From Chara braunii (taxonomy: Eukaryota > Streptophyta > Charophyceae > Charales > Characeae): a stretch of 24,287 nt of DNA. The stretch spans positions 263,663-287,949 of the forward strand of contig BFEA01000663.1 of the NCBI GenBank assembly GCA_003427395.1, written 5' to 3'. Below the pieces are notes generated by a model. The model worked only from the letters and a program-made list of their open reading frames with translations. It ran no database searches and was not told the DNA's origin. Both the position numbers and the translations under genes were made by a program. Below are positions 8,795-18,325 of the stretch, in pieces (position 1 is the stretch's first letter; every line of letters starts with the position of its first letter).

Positions 8795-10570
8795 CTAAGT
8801 GTTTTCCGAGATGGAGCTCGTAGAGGCCCCAGACTGAGAAGAAGGAAACCCACCCTTAGGAGGGATCTTCCGCGAGACCTTCGGGTTCTTGCACTTAAAC
8901 TGAGTATGGTCATACTCGCCACAGTTTATGCAAGCACCTCGCGACCAACGGTCCCGCCACACTTCTTGATCCAGGCCTGCTCTAACCCAAGCTGCTATTT
9001 TGTTTGGGTTGGCGGCCTGCCCCTGACTCCTTTGCTGACCGCCCTTGTTGCGACCACCTGCCTTAGTCTTAACTACCGCGGCGAGGTTGCTACCCTCAAC
9101 ACTCTCCTCGCCGTCTAACTCTGCACCCTCCACAAGTTCAGAAACATCATCGATTTCAGTTTGATTCCCTTCATAATCAACCAACATCAATCGACTACCC
9201 TTCTTCTTCCATTCCTGTGGAGTCTTCTTCTTTCTCCCGTCTGTAGAAGGGGTCTGAGCACTACCCATTGTAGCCTCTAAATCTAGGTCTTTCTTACTGA
9301 ATGTCTCAAACGTATGATACTCTAACCGAGACTCGCTGGCCAGTAAGTTCTTGATGTCTGTGGGAAGACATCTTAAGAACATGGTCAATAAGACTTGTGG
9401 ATTGTACTCCATTCCTGGGACAACAATCAGGCACTTTACGGTTGTGGTAAGCTCTCGCACAGACTTGTACTTTCTAGCACCAAGGTTTAGAAGCCCATCA
9501 GTGGCAATCTGTGCCTGCTGAGGGTTGTGCCATCGAACCTCCACTAAGTCCATAAAGCTCTCTAGGGTGTGGGTCTGCGCCCAATCACCCATGTTCCTGT
9601 CAAACCCCTTTGAGGGTACCAATCCATTAAGCCAACGAGCTGCTGAACCCTCTAAGTAGGATGCAACAGTTATCACTTCCTCTCCTAACAATGTCCTTTT
9701 TGCCCTTACCCACACTGAAACTGTTCTCAACCATGTGTCGAGAGCCTCATCCTTCTTGTCTCCTGAGAAGGTTGGAGGTGGTTTCAGGGGGGTCTTGGGA
9801 TACCAAGGAAATTGTTGTCCCGCTGGCGAGATATGTGGCGACTGTAGTGTAGCACCAGTCGCTGGACCGGAAGATGAAGGAGCAACAGTCTGAGATAGGG
9901 CTGTTGCTGATGTACCACATGGTGGTGGTCCGGACTAAGCAGCATAGGGGCCTGCTGTCGCTGAGAATGGCAACAATGGCAAGATTGCTGGCCTGATTCC
10001 TCGCCTATGCATGGCGTTGAGGATCTGGTCTAAGGTGTCCTGGATGGTATCCAATTTACTGTCCATGTATGCATGCATGGATAGGATGCTCGCCTTAAGA
10101 ATCTTTTCATTATTGCTAAGGCTCGAGTCATCTAACCCCTCTAGTGCAGCCTTGTCTGCCTCCCTACCCTCTAGTCTGACACTCCTATCTCTAATCTCTT
10201 TCTCTCTTTTAGTAGCCTGTTTGAGTTCCTCCTCTAGCATTAAACGGATCCTTTCTACTTGTGGGAGCTCCATCTGCTCTTGGGTGCGTGGAGGCGGCGA
10301 GCTGAACAGCGAGCCCGCCATCTGACTAGTGCCAGCTCCTGACGTACTGAAGGTGGACTGCGAACTAGTCGCGTTGAGTGGCATACCCAACGTCTGACCA
10401 GTGGACTATGCAGCAGAAGTGGATGAAGAACTAGCCATAGTTATTGCGCTAGCTGCTGCTGCTGCTAACGTGCATTCAGCCGCCGTTGCTGCCCCTCTTG
10501 CAGTCTCTAGATTGCGGGCCCTTGCCTCGACCCTAAACCTTCTCTCGTCTCTTGGTAGTAGAACCTGGAA
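8795..10570 (-). pseudogene. Element B gag, interrupted by stop codons
   Basis: Gag forms the retrotransposon particle. An acceptable start is ATG at 10436-10438 (MASSSSTSAA), although the frame stays open upstream to the junction with element D. In-frame TAG codons occur at about 10406-10408 and at 9935-9937; both could derive from CAG glutamine codons. The central capsid-like region (about 9730-9200) has the common WLNGLV, FMDLVEVRWHNPQQA and YNPQVLLTMFLRCLP features of plant-type gag. A complete CCHC zinc knuckle (CINCGEYDHTQFKC) lies near 8900 for RNA binding. The frame ends with TAG at 8795-8797, and pol follows in the -1 frame. Confidence 0.82.
8801..8807 (-). promoter_or_regulatory. 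Possible decayed -1 frameshift site at the element B gag end
   Basis: The gag frame ends TCG GAA AAC ACT TAG. It lines up with TCA AAA AAC TGA in element C, so G GAA AAC occupies the place of the canonical A AAA AAC. Pol is in the -1 frame in both elements. As it stands G GAA AAC is a poor slip site; I read it as a mutated version. Confidence 0.45.
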
Positions 10571-10574
10571 CACA

Positions 10575-11905
10575 TTAGGCGAGTGCCATGATGCCACCGA
10601 CCATTTTGGGTACAAGAAGACCGCAGCCAATCTGTTGCAGCAGTTTTGGTGGCCCACGATGATGCGAGATGCCCAGCTGTACGTGGAGACATGTCAGGTC
10701 TGTCAGAGGGACAAGCCACGTACTCAGGCTCCTCTTGGGCTCCTGAAGCCCCTTACGATTCCGGAAAGGCCTGGTGAGAGCCTGTCCATGGACTTCATGG
10801 ATACGCTGGTCACCAGCAAGAGTGGGATGAGACACATCTTCGTCATCGTGGATAGGTTTAGTAAGTATGCTAGATTACCATGCCGGAGACTGTGAAGACC
10901 GAGTACGTCCTCAGATTGTTTAAAGATAACTGGGTCAGGGATTTTGGTTTGCCCAAATCCATAGTGAGTGACAGGGATGTCTGATTCACTAGTGAGTTTT
11001 GGAAGGCCGCTGCTGCGGAGCAGGGAACCCAATTGCAGATGACTTCTGGGAATCACCCAGAGGCCAACGGACAGGCCGAGCAACTAAACCGCGTTGTACA
11101 ACACCTGTTGAGGCATTACATCGAGCCCAACCAGGTGGACTGGGATGAGAAGCTTGCTCTCATCGCCAGCCTGTACAACAACGTTGTACACAGCGCTACC
11201 GGGGTGAGCCCAAACAGCTTACAGTTGACTTTCAAGCCTAGACTGCCCTTAGACTTCCTTCTTCCTGAGAATCAGTCAACTGCTGCACCAGGTACCCTAG
11301 AATTTGCCTATCGGTATGAACAGAAGATGCAGCAGGCGGTAGAACAGATGCAGAAGGCACAGGCGACAATGCTAGAGTCTGAGAATAAACACTGCCGCCC
11401 TTCTACGTTTCAGGTTGGGGACAGAGTCTGGGTTAAGTCCTCAGAACTGAGATAGGAGTACGGGATTTCCCGCAAACTTATGCCTCAGTACTTTGGGCCT
11501 TGGGAAGTCTTAGACGTTGTTGGGAATGATCCGGATGGGCCATCTTATGTAGTCCGGATCCCTGGTCATCTCCGCACTTACCTTGTCTTTCACGCCTCCA
11601 AACTTGCACCTTTCAAGGAAACAGATGAGTTTCCTTCTCGTCGCTCAATGCTGCCCCCAACCATGGATGGAGAAGTGGACATTGATGACATAGTGGATCA
11701 CAGGGAGCTGCCAGTTCCCAGACCCACAGGCAGGGGACGTCCTCCGAAGCCGAAGCTGCAGTTCCACGTTCGGTTCCGACATCATACTGATCCAAAGGAG
11801 GACCGCTGGTTCACCCGGGAGGAACTCATGCAGAACGCTCCTCAAGTCGTAGCACATTACGAGAAATCTTTGCAGAAGGGAAAGCGCCAGGTTATCGAAG
11901 ACTGA
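10575..11905 (+). pseudogene. Element D integrase with frameshift and two stops
   Basis: The zinc domain is complete (ECHDATDHFGY ... CQVCQRDK), and the core has SMDFMDTLVTSKSG. A frameshift near 10877 follows SKYARL. In the restored frame the core continues with FGLPKSIVSDRDV, an in-frame TGA at about 10981-10983 where element B has Cys, and the catalytic-glutamate motif NGQAEQLNRVVQ. A TAG at 11453-11455 replaces the glutamine of element B (GQEFGIS). The tail from 11480 is open to the stop at 11903-11905 and includes MPQYFGPWEVLDVVGND, FHASKLAPF, then RWFTREEL. The gene is inactive but its domain order is fully recognisable. Confidence 0.86.
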
Positions 11906-11931
11906 ACTTCTCATAGGACTACCAAAGTTAT

Positions 11932-11942
11932 GGAGGAGGGAA
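11932..11942 (+). promoter_or_regulatory. Polypurine tract of element D
   Basis: GGAGGAGGGAA immediately before the LTR start TGTGAGG; the same place and form as in element B. Confidence 0.75.
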
Positions 11943-12890
11943 TGTGAGGCTGAAGCCCCGATGAGCCCCCTTTTTGGTCCTACCATGCAGCACGTCGGCC
12001 GCCCTAAGTGAAGGCAGGCTCGACGAGGGCCTAAGGGCCCTTATTTTGGTCGCCACGCAACTCAGGAAATTCAGGCAGTTGCGCAGCGCCAGTTGGTTGA
12101 AGGAACCCACACCCTGGGCAGCCTGTGTGAATGTATCGAAGGCAGGCCCTGGGTTGGATTCGGGATGTGGGCCTAACACAGGCCGTTGACAGTTGGGCGC
12201 GAGCAACCACTACAGGCCCAGGGCCTGTGATGTACGGACTGGGCCTCAGCCTACCGGGGCCTACCGGAAGCTTCTTGGGAAAGGCCCAGCGCAGCCTGGG
12301 ATAGCAAGCAGGCAGGCCATTTCCATATAGCAAAGGACCTGCCTCCTCATTTGGCATTCGGGTGCTGGCTGCATGCTGCGCAAGCGCTGCTGCGCTATTT
12401 GCTGGCCAGCGCTCACGCGCTCACGGGCGAGCAGGAAGGAGCAGGCACCCATAGCCGAGTTGCGCTGCTGTAAGCTGGGTGTGGCGCAGGGTGGTCCTTG
12501 GGTGCATGTGGCATCTGTGTGTTGGGGAACGAGGTTGTGAGTGAAGCGAGAGACATACCTGGTGCTGGAAGCGTGCGGCATTGGCCGCTATCTGCTCGTA
12601 CTTCGGTGAAGCTGTTGTCGTCATCTTTGGCATTGTAGTATAGGCTAGATAGGATCTGCCATCTGTAGTCTGGGCGCCGAGCGCAAGATAGGATATCAAC
12701 ATTGGTTCTTCGTTGATGATGATGATGATGAGACTATTTCAGCATTGTCAATTATGAGCTCTTGGTGTGTTCTTATTTGGTGAAAAACGTGATGCGATTC
12801 TGCTGTTGGTTCGAGGTCACAACTATCTGGTCTTATGTGTATGATGTTGTTTGATTGCTGAAGTTCGCTATCGCTCATCTTCCTTGCACA
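11943..12890 (+). repeat. Element D 3' LTR (948 bp)
   Basis: Begins TGTGAGGCTGAAGCCCC and ends TTCCTTGCACA, with the TGTG...CACA termini of element B. It shares the word TGGGCGCCGAGCGC with the B LTR. It contains CCCATAGCCGAG, one base off the recurring octamer, in sense orientation, and a short GAT repeat at about 12715-12732. Confidence 0.72.
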
Positions 12891-13561
12891 AGAGCAATAA
12901 GAGTTAAAGTCACCAATGCTCATCAGCCCATACAAAAGGCAACCAGTAACCAGCATAAGCTCTCAGGTAAGTATCTCCTCCCCACTGCTCTTCTCTCTTA
13001 TGAATATCTTCTCCTTGCTGGTCTTCTCCATAGCTATGTCCTCGCTGTGTCTTCTCTCCCTACATGCGTTCACACTCGCTAACTCTGCTCAAGGATCTAC
13101 TCTGAATACACCCATTGACATGTCTACTAACCCTCTAAAGTCTAATACTAACACTCTGCACTGGCGCAACTATGGCTGCCTTTCCCCTGCCAGCGCAATT
13201 TCTTCCTCCCTCTCCCTCTCTCTTAGTGCAGCACTCTGGCTTCAGCGCTCTGCCCTTCACAATAGCGCACAAGTGCACCAGCACTTCCACACTTCATGCG
13301 AATGAGCAATCTGCTCGAATGGGAGGCTGGCCAGTCCTCTAGTAGTCTTGCATTGCACTACAACTCGTGCCAGCCTCTGCTTCTTGGGGCCTGGCTGGGT
13401 CCCGATACCACATCCCCAAGGCCTGTCTGCTTTCGAATGTCAAGGCCTAGAACCTTCCCGAATTTTCATGGGTCTGCTGCTGCTTGGGCCTTTGAGTCAT
13501 GACTTTTCGATTTTAGCATATGGTTTTGACTGTGGATTGTGACTTCTGCCTCTGAGACACG
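12891..13561 (-). repeat. Element E LTR, 3' part (left of the element C insertion)
   Basis: This DNA is the continuation of the LTR that starts right of element C. The join is supported by the CACG target duplication and by a 20-bp degenerate tandem repeat that continues in register from 13499-13561 to 22513-22620. It contains a near copy of the octamer in sense orientation (CAGCCATAGTT at about 13164-13174). The true outer end of the LTR was not identified; it may have been lost at the border with element D. No gene is seen here. Confidence 0.6.
13499..13561. repeat. 20-bp degenerate tandem repeat (left half)
   Basis: Units of 20 bp begin at 13499, 13519 and 13539; the best one is GTGACTTCTGCCTCTGAGAC. 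The array is cut by element C and resumes at 22509. Tandem repeats are common in the U3 part of LTRs, where they can act as enhancers; that role is inferred here. Confidence 0.65.
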
Positions 13562-14636
13562 TGTTATGAACTTGGTTGTCTGATGGATTTTCTCGCCACT
13601 CACACAGACAATCTCACACGTGCCCATACATGCATAAGAGAAGGGGAGAGAGGAGACAAAGTCCACACTGCACACAGGTGAGGATAAACAGTGGAAGACA
13701 ATTATGCACAGCAGGGGAGAAGACACATAGTGTTTCTCACTCTCTGACACAACTCCCAACAACCAATCACAAGAAAGAACCTGCGAAGATCACAATTGAA
13801 ACTGTCACTGATGATGAACCACTCACACAATTATCGTAACAGAGTTTGTTCCAGTATTTCGCCACACTCAGAACTCACACCCCACTCTCTATCCTACACC
13901 CAGTTAGTAGCGCTGCATCAGGACAGCCTTCCAAAGGCCAGCGCCAACCACCCTGATGAAGAACAGGTCTTGCGATGAAGTCTTCAGTGCCGAGGAACAA
14001 CTCTGACGAAGGAACAGGCAGCTATGGCTGCCACCACCCACGAATCACCACTGTAGAGCCTCAATACAGCCCGGCCATACGCAGATACCCCCAGGGGTAG
14101 ATGCGCTGAGGATGCCCCAGCTATGGCAGACTCAGAGAGGGCCGGCTATGGCTGCTGTTGCGGTGCGTCCCAGGATGCCGCCTGTAGAGAGGTACCGCCA
14201 CCAACTTGCTTGGCTTCTCCAACGCTGCTCGCGAGAAATGAACTGCCAAAAGTCCTGAACCGATGGGCCTAGCCTATCTATAGACTCCCTAGACCTAGAC
14301 CGGACTGACTGACCGACCGGTACCATTGCTGTTTCGGCCTCTCGGCCTCTACCGGACCCGGCTATAGGCTATCGGACCGTCTAACTGTATAGGCCGCTTA
14401 GGGCCTGTCTGTCCTAGTGGTAGCCCGGGCCTACTATAGGCAGTTAGGGTAGCTGTAGGAATTCGGTTAGTACCGGGCCTGTATTTCCCCGGATTTGCAG
14501 ATCTGTCCCTCATGAATTTCCTTACAGGCAGGTCTCTCGGTTAGCCCTCAACCAAATAAAATTACGAATCTAACCTACTGGGTTAATGTACAGCCTCGCT
14601 TCCAAACTCAGCAGCAGAAATCAGCAAGTCATTGCA
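13562..14636 (-). repeat. Element C 3' LTR (1075 bp)
   Basis: Starts TGCAATGACTTGC and ends GTTCATAACA on the - strand. It is about 97% identical by eye to the 5' LTR and keeps about 40 bp near 14415-14455 that the 5' LTR lacks. It has three exact GCCATAGC octamers in sense orientation (14021, 14120, 14145); the first lies in a 6-bp-stem hairpin. Confidence 0.92.
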
Positions 14637-14653
14637 GGCTTACCCTCCCCGGG
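14637..14653 (-). promoter_or_regulatory. Polypurine tract region of element C
   Basis: GGGGAGGGTAAG followed by CC and the LTR start TGCAATG. The whole stretch between the pol stop and the LTR closely matches element A. Confidence 0.75.
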
Positions 14654-14669
14654 AGCGAGGACCTCCGAG

Positions 14670-16016
14670 CTAGGGGTGCAGACGAGGTGAACGGCGAAGG
14701 TTATCCTTCTGAGCCGCCTCATAGCGCAATACAACAGACTTTGTTGTCTTGATCAGGTCTCTTCTGTAGAACCACCGGTTCTCAGAAGGGGGCTGAAAAG
14801 CGAACCTGACAAGATACTGTCGGTCGGGGCCTGTGCCCCACTCATCCTCAATGGCCACCACATCATATCCCTTGCCAGGGATTGGTGGGCCCCATTGAGG
14901 GGGCCGGTCAGGGAATGCATCAGTTGGCGTAAAAGGCAGCAGCTTCGATGCATGGAAGACCGGATAGGTACGTAGATGCAGCGGGACGTCGATAACATAC
15001 GACGGGCCGAAAGGGTCAGCGCCCACTGTATCTAGGACCTGCCACGGACCCAAGTAGCGTGGCAACAGCTTGGGGGAGATATCCTCCTCCCTCAACAGCT
15101 CAGAGCTGGCCACCCAAACATGATCACCAGTACGGATGGGGGAAGGCCGCCTGTGGCGATTGGCTTGCTCAATCATGGCCTTTTGGGCCTTGAACAAGTT
15201 CGCGCGGGCTCTTTCCACATCCAGACGATAGCGTCTGGCGAACTCTGCAGTGCCTGGCGTCAGATCAGGCTTAGCCTTGTCGATGATATCATCGAGAGGC
15301 TGGCGTGGTTCACGTCCCCAGTGTAACCGGTAGGGATTGAACCCTGTCGAGGGGTGGACAAACATGTTATACATGAGTTGTGCCCTCGCCAAGTGAAGAT
15401 CCCAGTCCTGTTGATCTGGAGAGATGACAGGACGCAGCAGCTGGAATAAGACTTGGTTCATCACCTCAGCCAACCCATTGGCTTCAGGATGATGACCAGA
15501 AGTCATGTCCAGACGTGAGTGCAAATAGTCCTTGCAGTAGGACTGCCACTCATCGCTGCAAAACCTGAGGTCACGATCATTGACAATAGAGGTGGGCGGT
15601 CCATGGTGTGTGACCCACCCTTCAGAGAAGGCTGCTCTCACAGCCGGTACCCTAGCCACCTCTGGCAAGGGGATGAACTTTGCGTATTTGGAGAACCTGT
15701 CCACGCAGACCATAACCTGACGCATGCCACGAGGGGTGGTCTTGCCTAAATCTGTGAAGTCTATCGACACAGATTGGGCAGGTCCATCAGGTATGGGTAA
15801 GGGTTTGAGCAGTCCCAAAGGAGGTTTCCGCTGAACCTTGTTCCTTTGGCAGAGCTCACAGGTGTCCACATAGCGCAGCATCTCACTCCGCATCTCCTTC
15901 CAGAAGAAGCGCTGCGACAGGGCTGCATAAGACTTNAGGAACCCGAAGTGTCCACGGGCATCATGACACTCTGACATCAGCAGTGTCTTGAGCCGTTGGT
16001 CCTGAGGAATGCACAA
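14670..16016 (-). CDS. Element C integrase (open 448-codon segment of pol)
   Basis: This is the C-terminal part of the pol polyprotein; the ATG at 16016 is internal, and the frame is open back to a TAG at 16152-16154. The zinc-binding domain has the pattern H18-x4-H23-x29-C53-x2-C56. The RNase-H-fold core has the acidic triad D86 (SIDFTDL), D147 (VNDRD) and E184 (NGLAEV). The C-terminal third has LGPWQVLDTVGADPFGP, YPVFHASKLLPF and a chromodomain-like tail (VAIEDEWGTGPD ... YLVRF ... RWFYRRDL) that lacks the classic WKGY signature. It ends with TAG 34 bp before the LTR. One codon in the zinc domain contains an N at 15936. The domain looks intact and would act after cleavage from Gag-Pol to insert cDNA into the genome. 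Confidence 0.88.
   Translation of the reverse strand: MCIPQDQRLKTLLMSECHDARGHFGFXKSYAALSQRFFWKEMRSEMLRYVDTCELCQRNKVQRKPPLGLLKPLPIPDGPAQSVSIDFTDLGKTTPRGMRQVMVCVDRFSKYAKFIPLPEVARVPAVRAAFSEGWVTHHGPPTSIVNDRDLRFCSDEWQSYCKDYLHSRLDMTSGHHPEANGLAEVMNQVLFQLLRPVISPDQQDWDLHLARAQLMYNMFVHPSTGFNPYRLHWGREPRQPLDDIIDKAKPDLTPGTAEFARRYRLDVERARANLFKAQKAMIEQANRHRRPSPIRTGDHVWVASSELLREEDISPKLLPRYLGPWQVLDTVGADPFGPSYVIDVPLHLRTYPVFHASKLLPFTPTDAFPDRPPQWGPPIPGKGYDVVAIEDEWGTGPDRQYLVRFAFQPPSENRWFYRRDLIKTTKSVVLRYEAAQKDNLRRSPRLHP
15936..15936. other. Ambiguous base (N)
   Basis: A single unresolved base inside the integrase zinc domain of element C. It gives one unknown residue (GFXKS) without shifting the frame. Confidence 0.99.
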
Positions 16017-16151
16017 GCGCTCCTCACCCCTACTGCAGGTGTACAGCAGGTCTGAACTTAGAGCATAGCCTGGTTCAGAGCTAGGATCTGCTTGCAGATT
16101 CCTGACAATGGGTCCAAAAGTCTCGTCCTGAGGCAGTAGACGAGCAATGGT

Positions 16152-16793
16152 CTAACGGGTCCCCTCTCCAAAGGAGTGAGTAGAGGAGATCAGAGCAAAA
16201 GAGTCAGGCCTACGAGAGAGGGCATCTGCTACCTTGTTGTAGCAGCCCTTCTTGTGTTTCAGTTCAAAGTCAAACAGGTCTATGAACTTAATGTACCGTG
16301 CCAGTTTATCGTTCAACTCTCCATGGGACTTCATCCACTGTAGGGTGGAGTGATCTGAGAAGATCTTGAAGTGCCTGCCCAGGAGAAAGTGCTTCCAATG
16401 CTTCAGGGCCCAGACAAGAGCATACAACTCTTTCTCGTAGGTAGAGTCCTGGAGCTTTTGAGTCTTGATCTTCTTACTCATAAACTCTACAGGCCGTAGA
16501 CCATTCCCATCATCCTGCTGAAGAACTGCCCCAATGCCATACTGACTGGCGTCAGTAGTCAGGATGAACAACAGAGTGGGGTCAGGTAACTTCAGTACCG
16601 GCGCACGAGTCAAGGCCTTCTTGAGTCGCGTGAAGGCCAGCTGACAGTGGAGGGACCAAAGAAAGGGAGTGTCTTTCTTTGTTAGGTTAGTCAGGGGCGC
16701 AGCCACTGCAGAAAAGTTCCTGACAAACTTTCTGTAGTAGGAGGCCAAACCCATGAAAGACCGGACATCCCTCACTGTCTGAGGCTGAGGCAC
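16152..16793 (-). pseudogene. Element C RT C-terminus and RNase H
   Basis: RNase H degrades the RNA strand during reverse transcription. The segment starts in the RT connection (PQPQTVRDVRSFMGLASYYRKFV). All four RNase H acidic positions are visible: D in LTTDASQYGIGAVL, E in STYEKELYALVWAL, D in IFSDHSTLQWM, D in NKVADALSRRPD. Relative to the upstream RT segment the frame is shifted by a single missing base near 16791 (expected QEW-PQPQ, found QEC-LSLRQ-stop). It ends at a TAG (16152-16154). The same frame stays open beyond it into integrase, so this TAG is an internal nonsense mutation, not the natural end. Confidence 0.87.
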
Positions 16794-17722
16794 TCCTGAA
16801 TAGCAGCAATCTTGGCTGCTTCAGGAGCCAGGCCATCTCCAGAGATTACGTGACCCAGGTAGATGACAGAGGGAACTCCAAAAGAGGACTTCTCTCTGTT
16901 GATCTTATACTGGCTGTCGCGTAACGACTGAAGAACTAGAGCCAAGTGCTCCGCATGTTCCCTGGCAGTTTTTCTGAATACCAGGATGTCATCCAGGTAG
17001 ACAACCATGAACTTGTCCAGGTAAGGCCTGAAGATGCGGTGCATCTCAGTCTGGAAGGTGCCTGGGGCATTGCAAAGTCCAAATGGCATGACCAGGAACT
17101 CGTATGTCCCATACCTGGTCTTGAAGGTTGTCTTGTAGACATCCTCCGCAGCCATCTCAATCTGGTGGTAGCCAGATTTGAGGTCGACTTTGCTGAACAC
17201 TGTGCAGCCCTGCACCATGTCCAGGAGGTCATCGATCCTAGGAAGTGGCTCAGTACTCTTCCTAGTGATTTTATTGAGACCCCTGTAGTCAATGCACATC
17301 CTGAATTCGCCGTTCCCTTTGGGCACAAAGAGAACAGGTGCACCGAATTCAGATGTGCTGGGTCTGATCCAGCCTTTGCTGGTCAGGGTCTCAAGCTGCT
17401 TACTGAGCTCCTCAAGCTCAGCAGGGGACATCCTGTAGATGCGGCCCTTGGGAGGGACCGCTCCAGGCAGCAGCTCGATGTGATGCTTGGTTGGCCGGTT
17501 GGGTAATCCAAAGGGCTCCTGCATCAGATCTGCATACTGGTCCACTACCTGCTGTACCTCAGGAGGACAGGAAACAGGGGGAGCGTCTGTTTGCTTGACC
17601 AGAGCAATGAACAGACACTCATGGTGGTACTGGCGAGAGAGGGCATGAAACTCCCTCGCTCTCAGGCAGTAGCAAGAGGTCTTAGGGTGGTGATCAGCAG
17701 CAATCATGCATTGCTGGTACAC
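16772..17722 (-). pseudogene. Element C reverse transcriptase
   Basis: Part of pol, in frame with the protease segment upstream but separated from it by the TAG at 17756-17758. The first ATG here is internal. The RT fingers begin near KGWIRPSTSEFGAPVLFV, and CIDYRGLNKI follows. Palm motifs are complete: KVDLKSGYHQI with the first catalytic Asp, MPFGLCNAPGTFQ, and YLDD with the other two. The linker before RT includes the PPKGRIYRMSPAELEEL segment typical of the family. It ends prematurely because of the 1-bp deletion near 16791. The active site itself looks competent; the broken frame is what disables it. Confidence 0.9.
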
Positions 17723-17755
17723 CCCCTGGCTGTCTGGTAGCTCAACTCTAGGGAT

Positions 17756-18325
17756 CTACCAGTCGATCCTAGGGTTGACTGCCCTTAACCACTGCATGGA
17801 GAACACCAAATCAAAGGGCAACTCAGGGAAGACATAAAAGTTCAGACTATGTCTGACTTTCCCAGCAGTGTCAAAGGTCACAAGAATGCCTTTGACCTTC
17901 TCCCTGATGCTGATCACTGTAGAGTCACCAATCCGCACTTGCAGCGGCTGCTGCAGTTGCTGAACTTTCATACCCAGATGCAGCTTTTTAACTGCACTGG
18001 GAGATATGAAGTTCCGGGTGGCTCCGCAGTCCAAAAGCCCAGTGATCCTGGTGCGGTTGATCAGTGGCCGAAGCATGATGAGTTCAGACAGACCCTTCTT
18101 CTTCTGCCCTTTCAAGTGGAAGAAGAAGGCAGCACTGGCCTGAAGCTCATCCTGCCCCGGGTCCTGATCCGGGTCAGGATCCTCATAGCAGAAGGATGCT
18201 GCCCGCGCAGTCCCCAAACACACATCATCACAAACAACCTCAACTGAAACAGCTGCAGATTCACCTACCTGAGCAGATGAAGGTGCAACACTGGGGGGAA
18301 CTACAGTCCCCAGGGTCAGTTTCAG
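17756..18325 (-). pseudogene. Element C protease region (start of pol, -1 frame)
   Basis: Pol begins by frameshift from gag at the slip site (18325-18331), and the frame is open from there. A low-complexity linker is followed by a retropepsin-like aspartic protease. Its active site reads LLDCGATRNFIS, with Cys where many families have Ser or Thr after Asp. The C-terminal part has FPELPFDLVFSMQWLRAVNPRIDW. The protease would cut Gag and Gag-Pol into mature proteins. A TAG at 17756-17758 follows IDW; the frame continues in RT directly behind it, so this is a nonsense mutation or a leaky stop. Confidence 0.82.
18291..18313 (-). promoter_or_regulatory. Hairpin downstream of the slip site
   Basis: CTGGGG pairs with CCCCAG across an 11-base loop. 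A few further pairs outside one mismatch (GAC with GTT) would bring the stem to within 7 bases of the slip site. A stem at this spacing is what stimulates -1 frameshifting in known retroelements. Confidence 0.55.

Larger units (their letters stand above)
3988..10570 (-). mobile_element. Element B: degenerate Ty3/gypsy retrotransposon lacking its 5' LTR
   Basis: Read on the - strand, the order is gag (about 10570 to 8795), protease (about 8790-8160), reverse transcriptase, RNase H, integrase (to 5128), polypurine tract, 3' LTR (5089 to 3988). This order is typical of Ty3/gypsy. Every domain is damaged by stops or frameshifts. The 5' LTR, leader and possibly the first codons of gag are missing where B abuts element D head to head. 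Its LTR termini (TGTGA...TTGCACA) and protein sequences are closest to element D, not to A or C. Confidence 0.88.
10575..12890 (+). mobile_element. Element D: 5'-truncated Ty3/gypsy retrotransposon (integrase plus 3' LTR)
   Basis: Only integrase, the polypurine tract and the 3' LTR remain. Homology starts abruptly at the zinc domain (LGECHDATDHFGYKK) at about 10575, directly next to the 5' end of element B gag on the opposite strand. The protein is closest to element B, and both LTRs share their termini, so D and B are related subfamilies facing away from each other. Confidence 0.85.

Noticed and set aside
10575-11905. D and B as one element with an internal inversion
   Set aside because: Both contain integrase and a 3' LTR that differ by roughly 30% at the DNA level where compared, so they are two elements.
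16946-17506. 186-codon frame on the + strand
   Set aside because: It lies exactly opposite the well-supported reverse transcriptase of element C and is its shadow.
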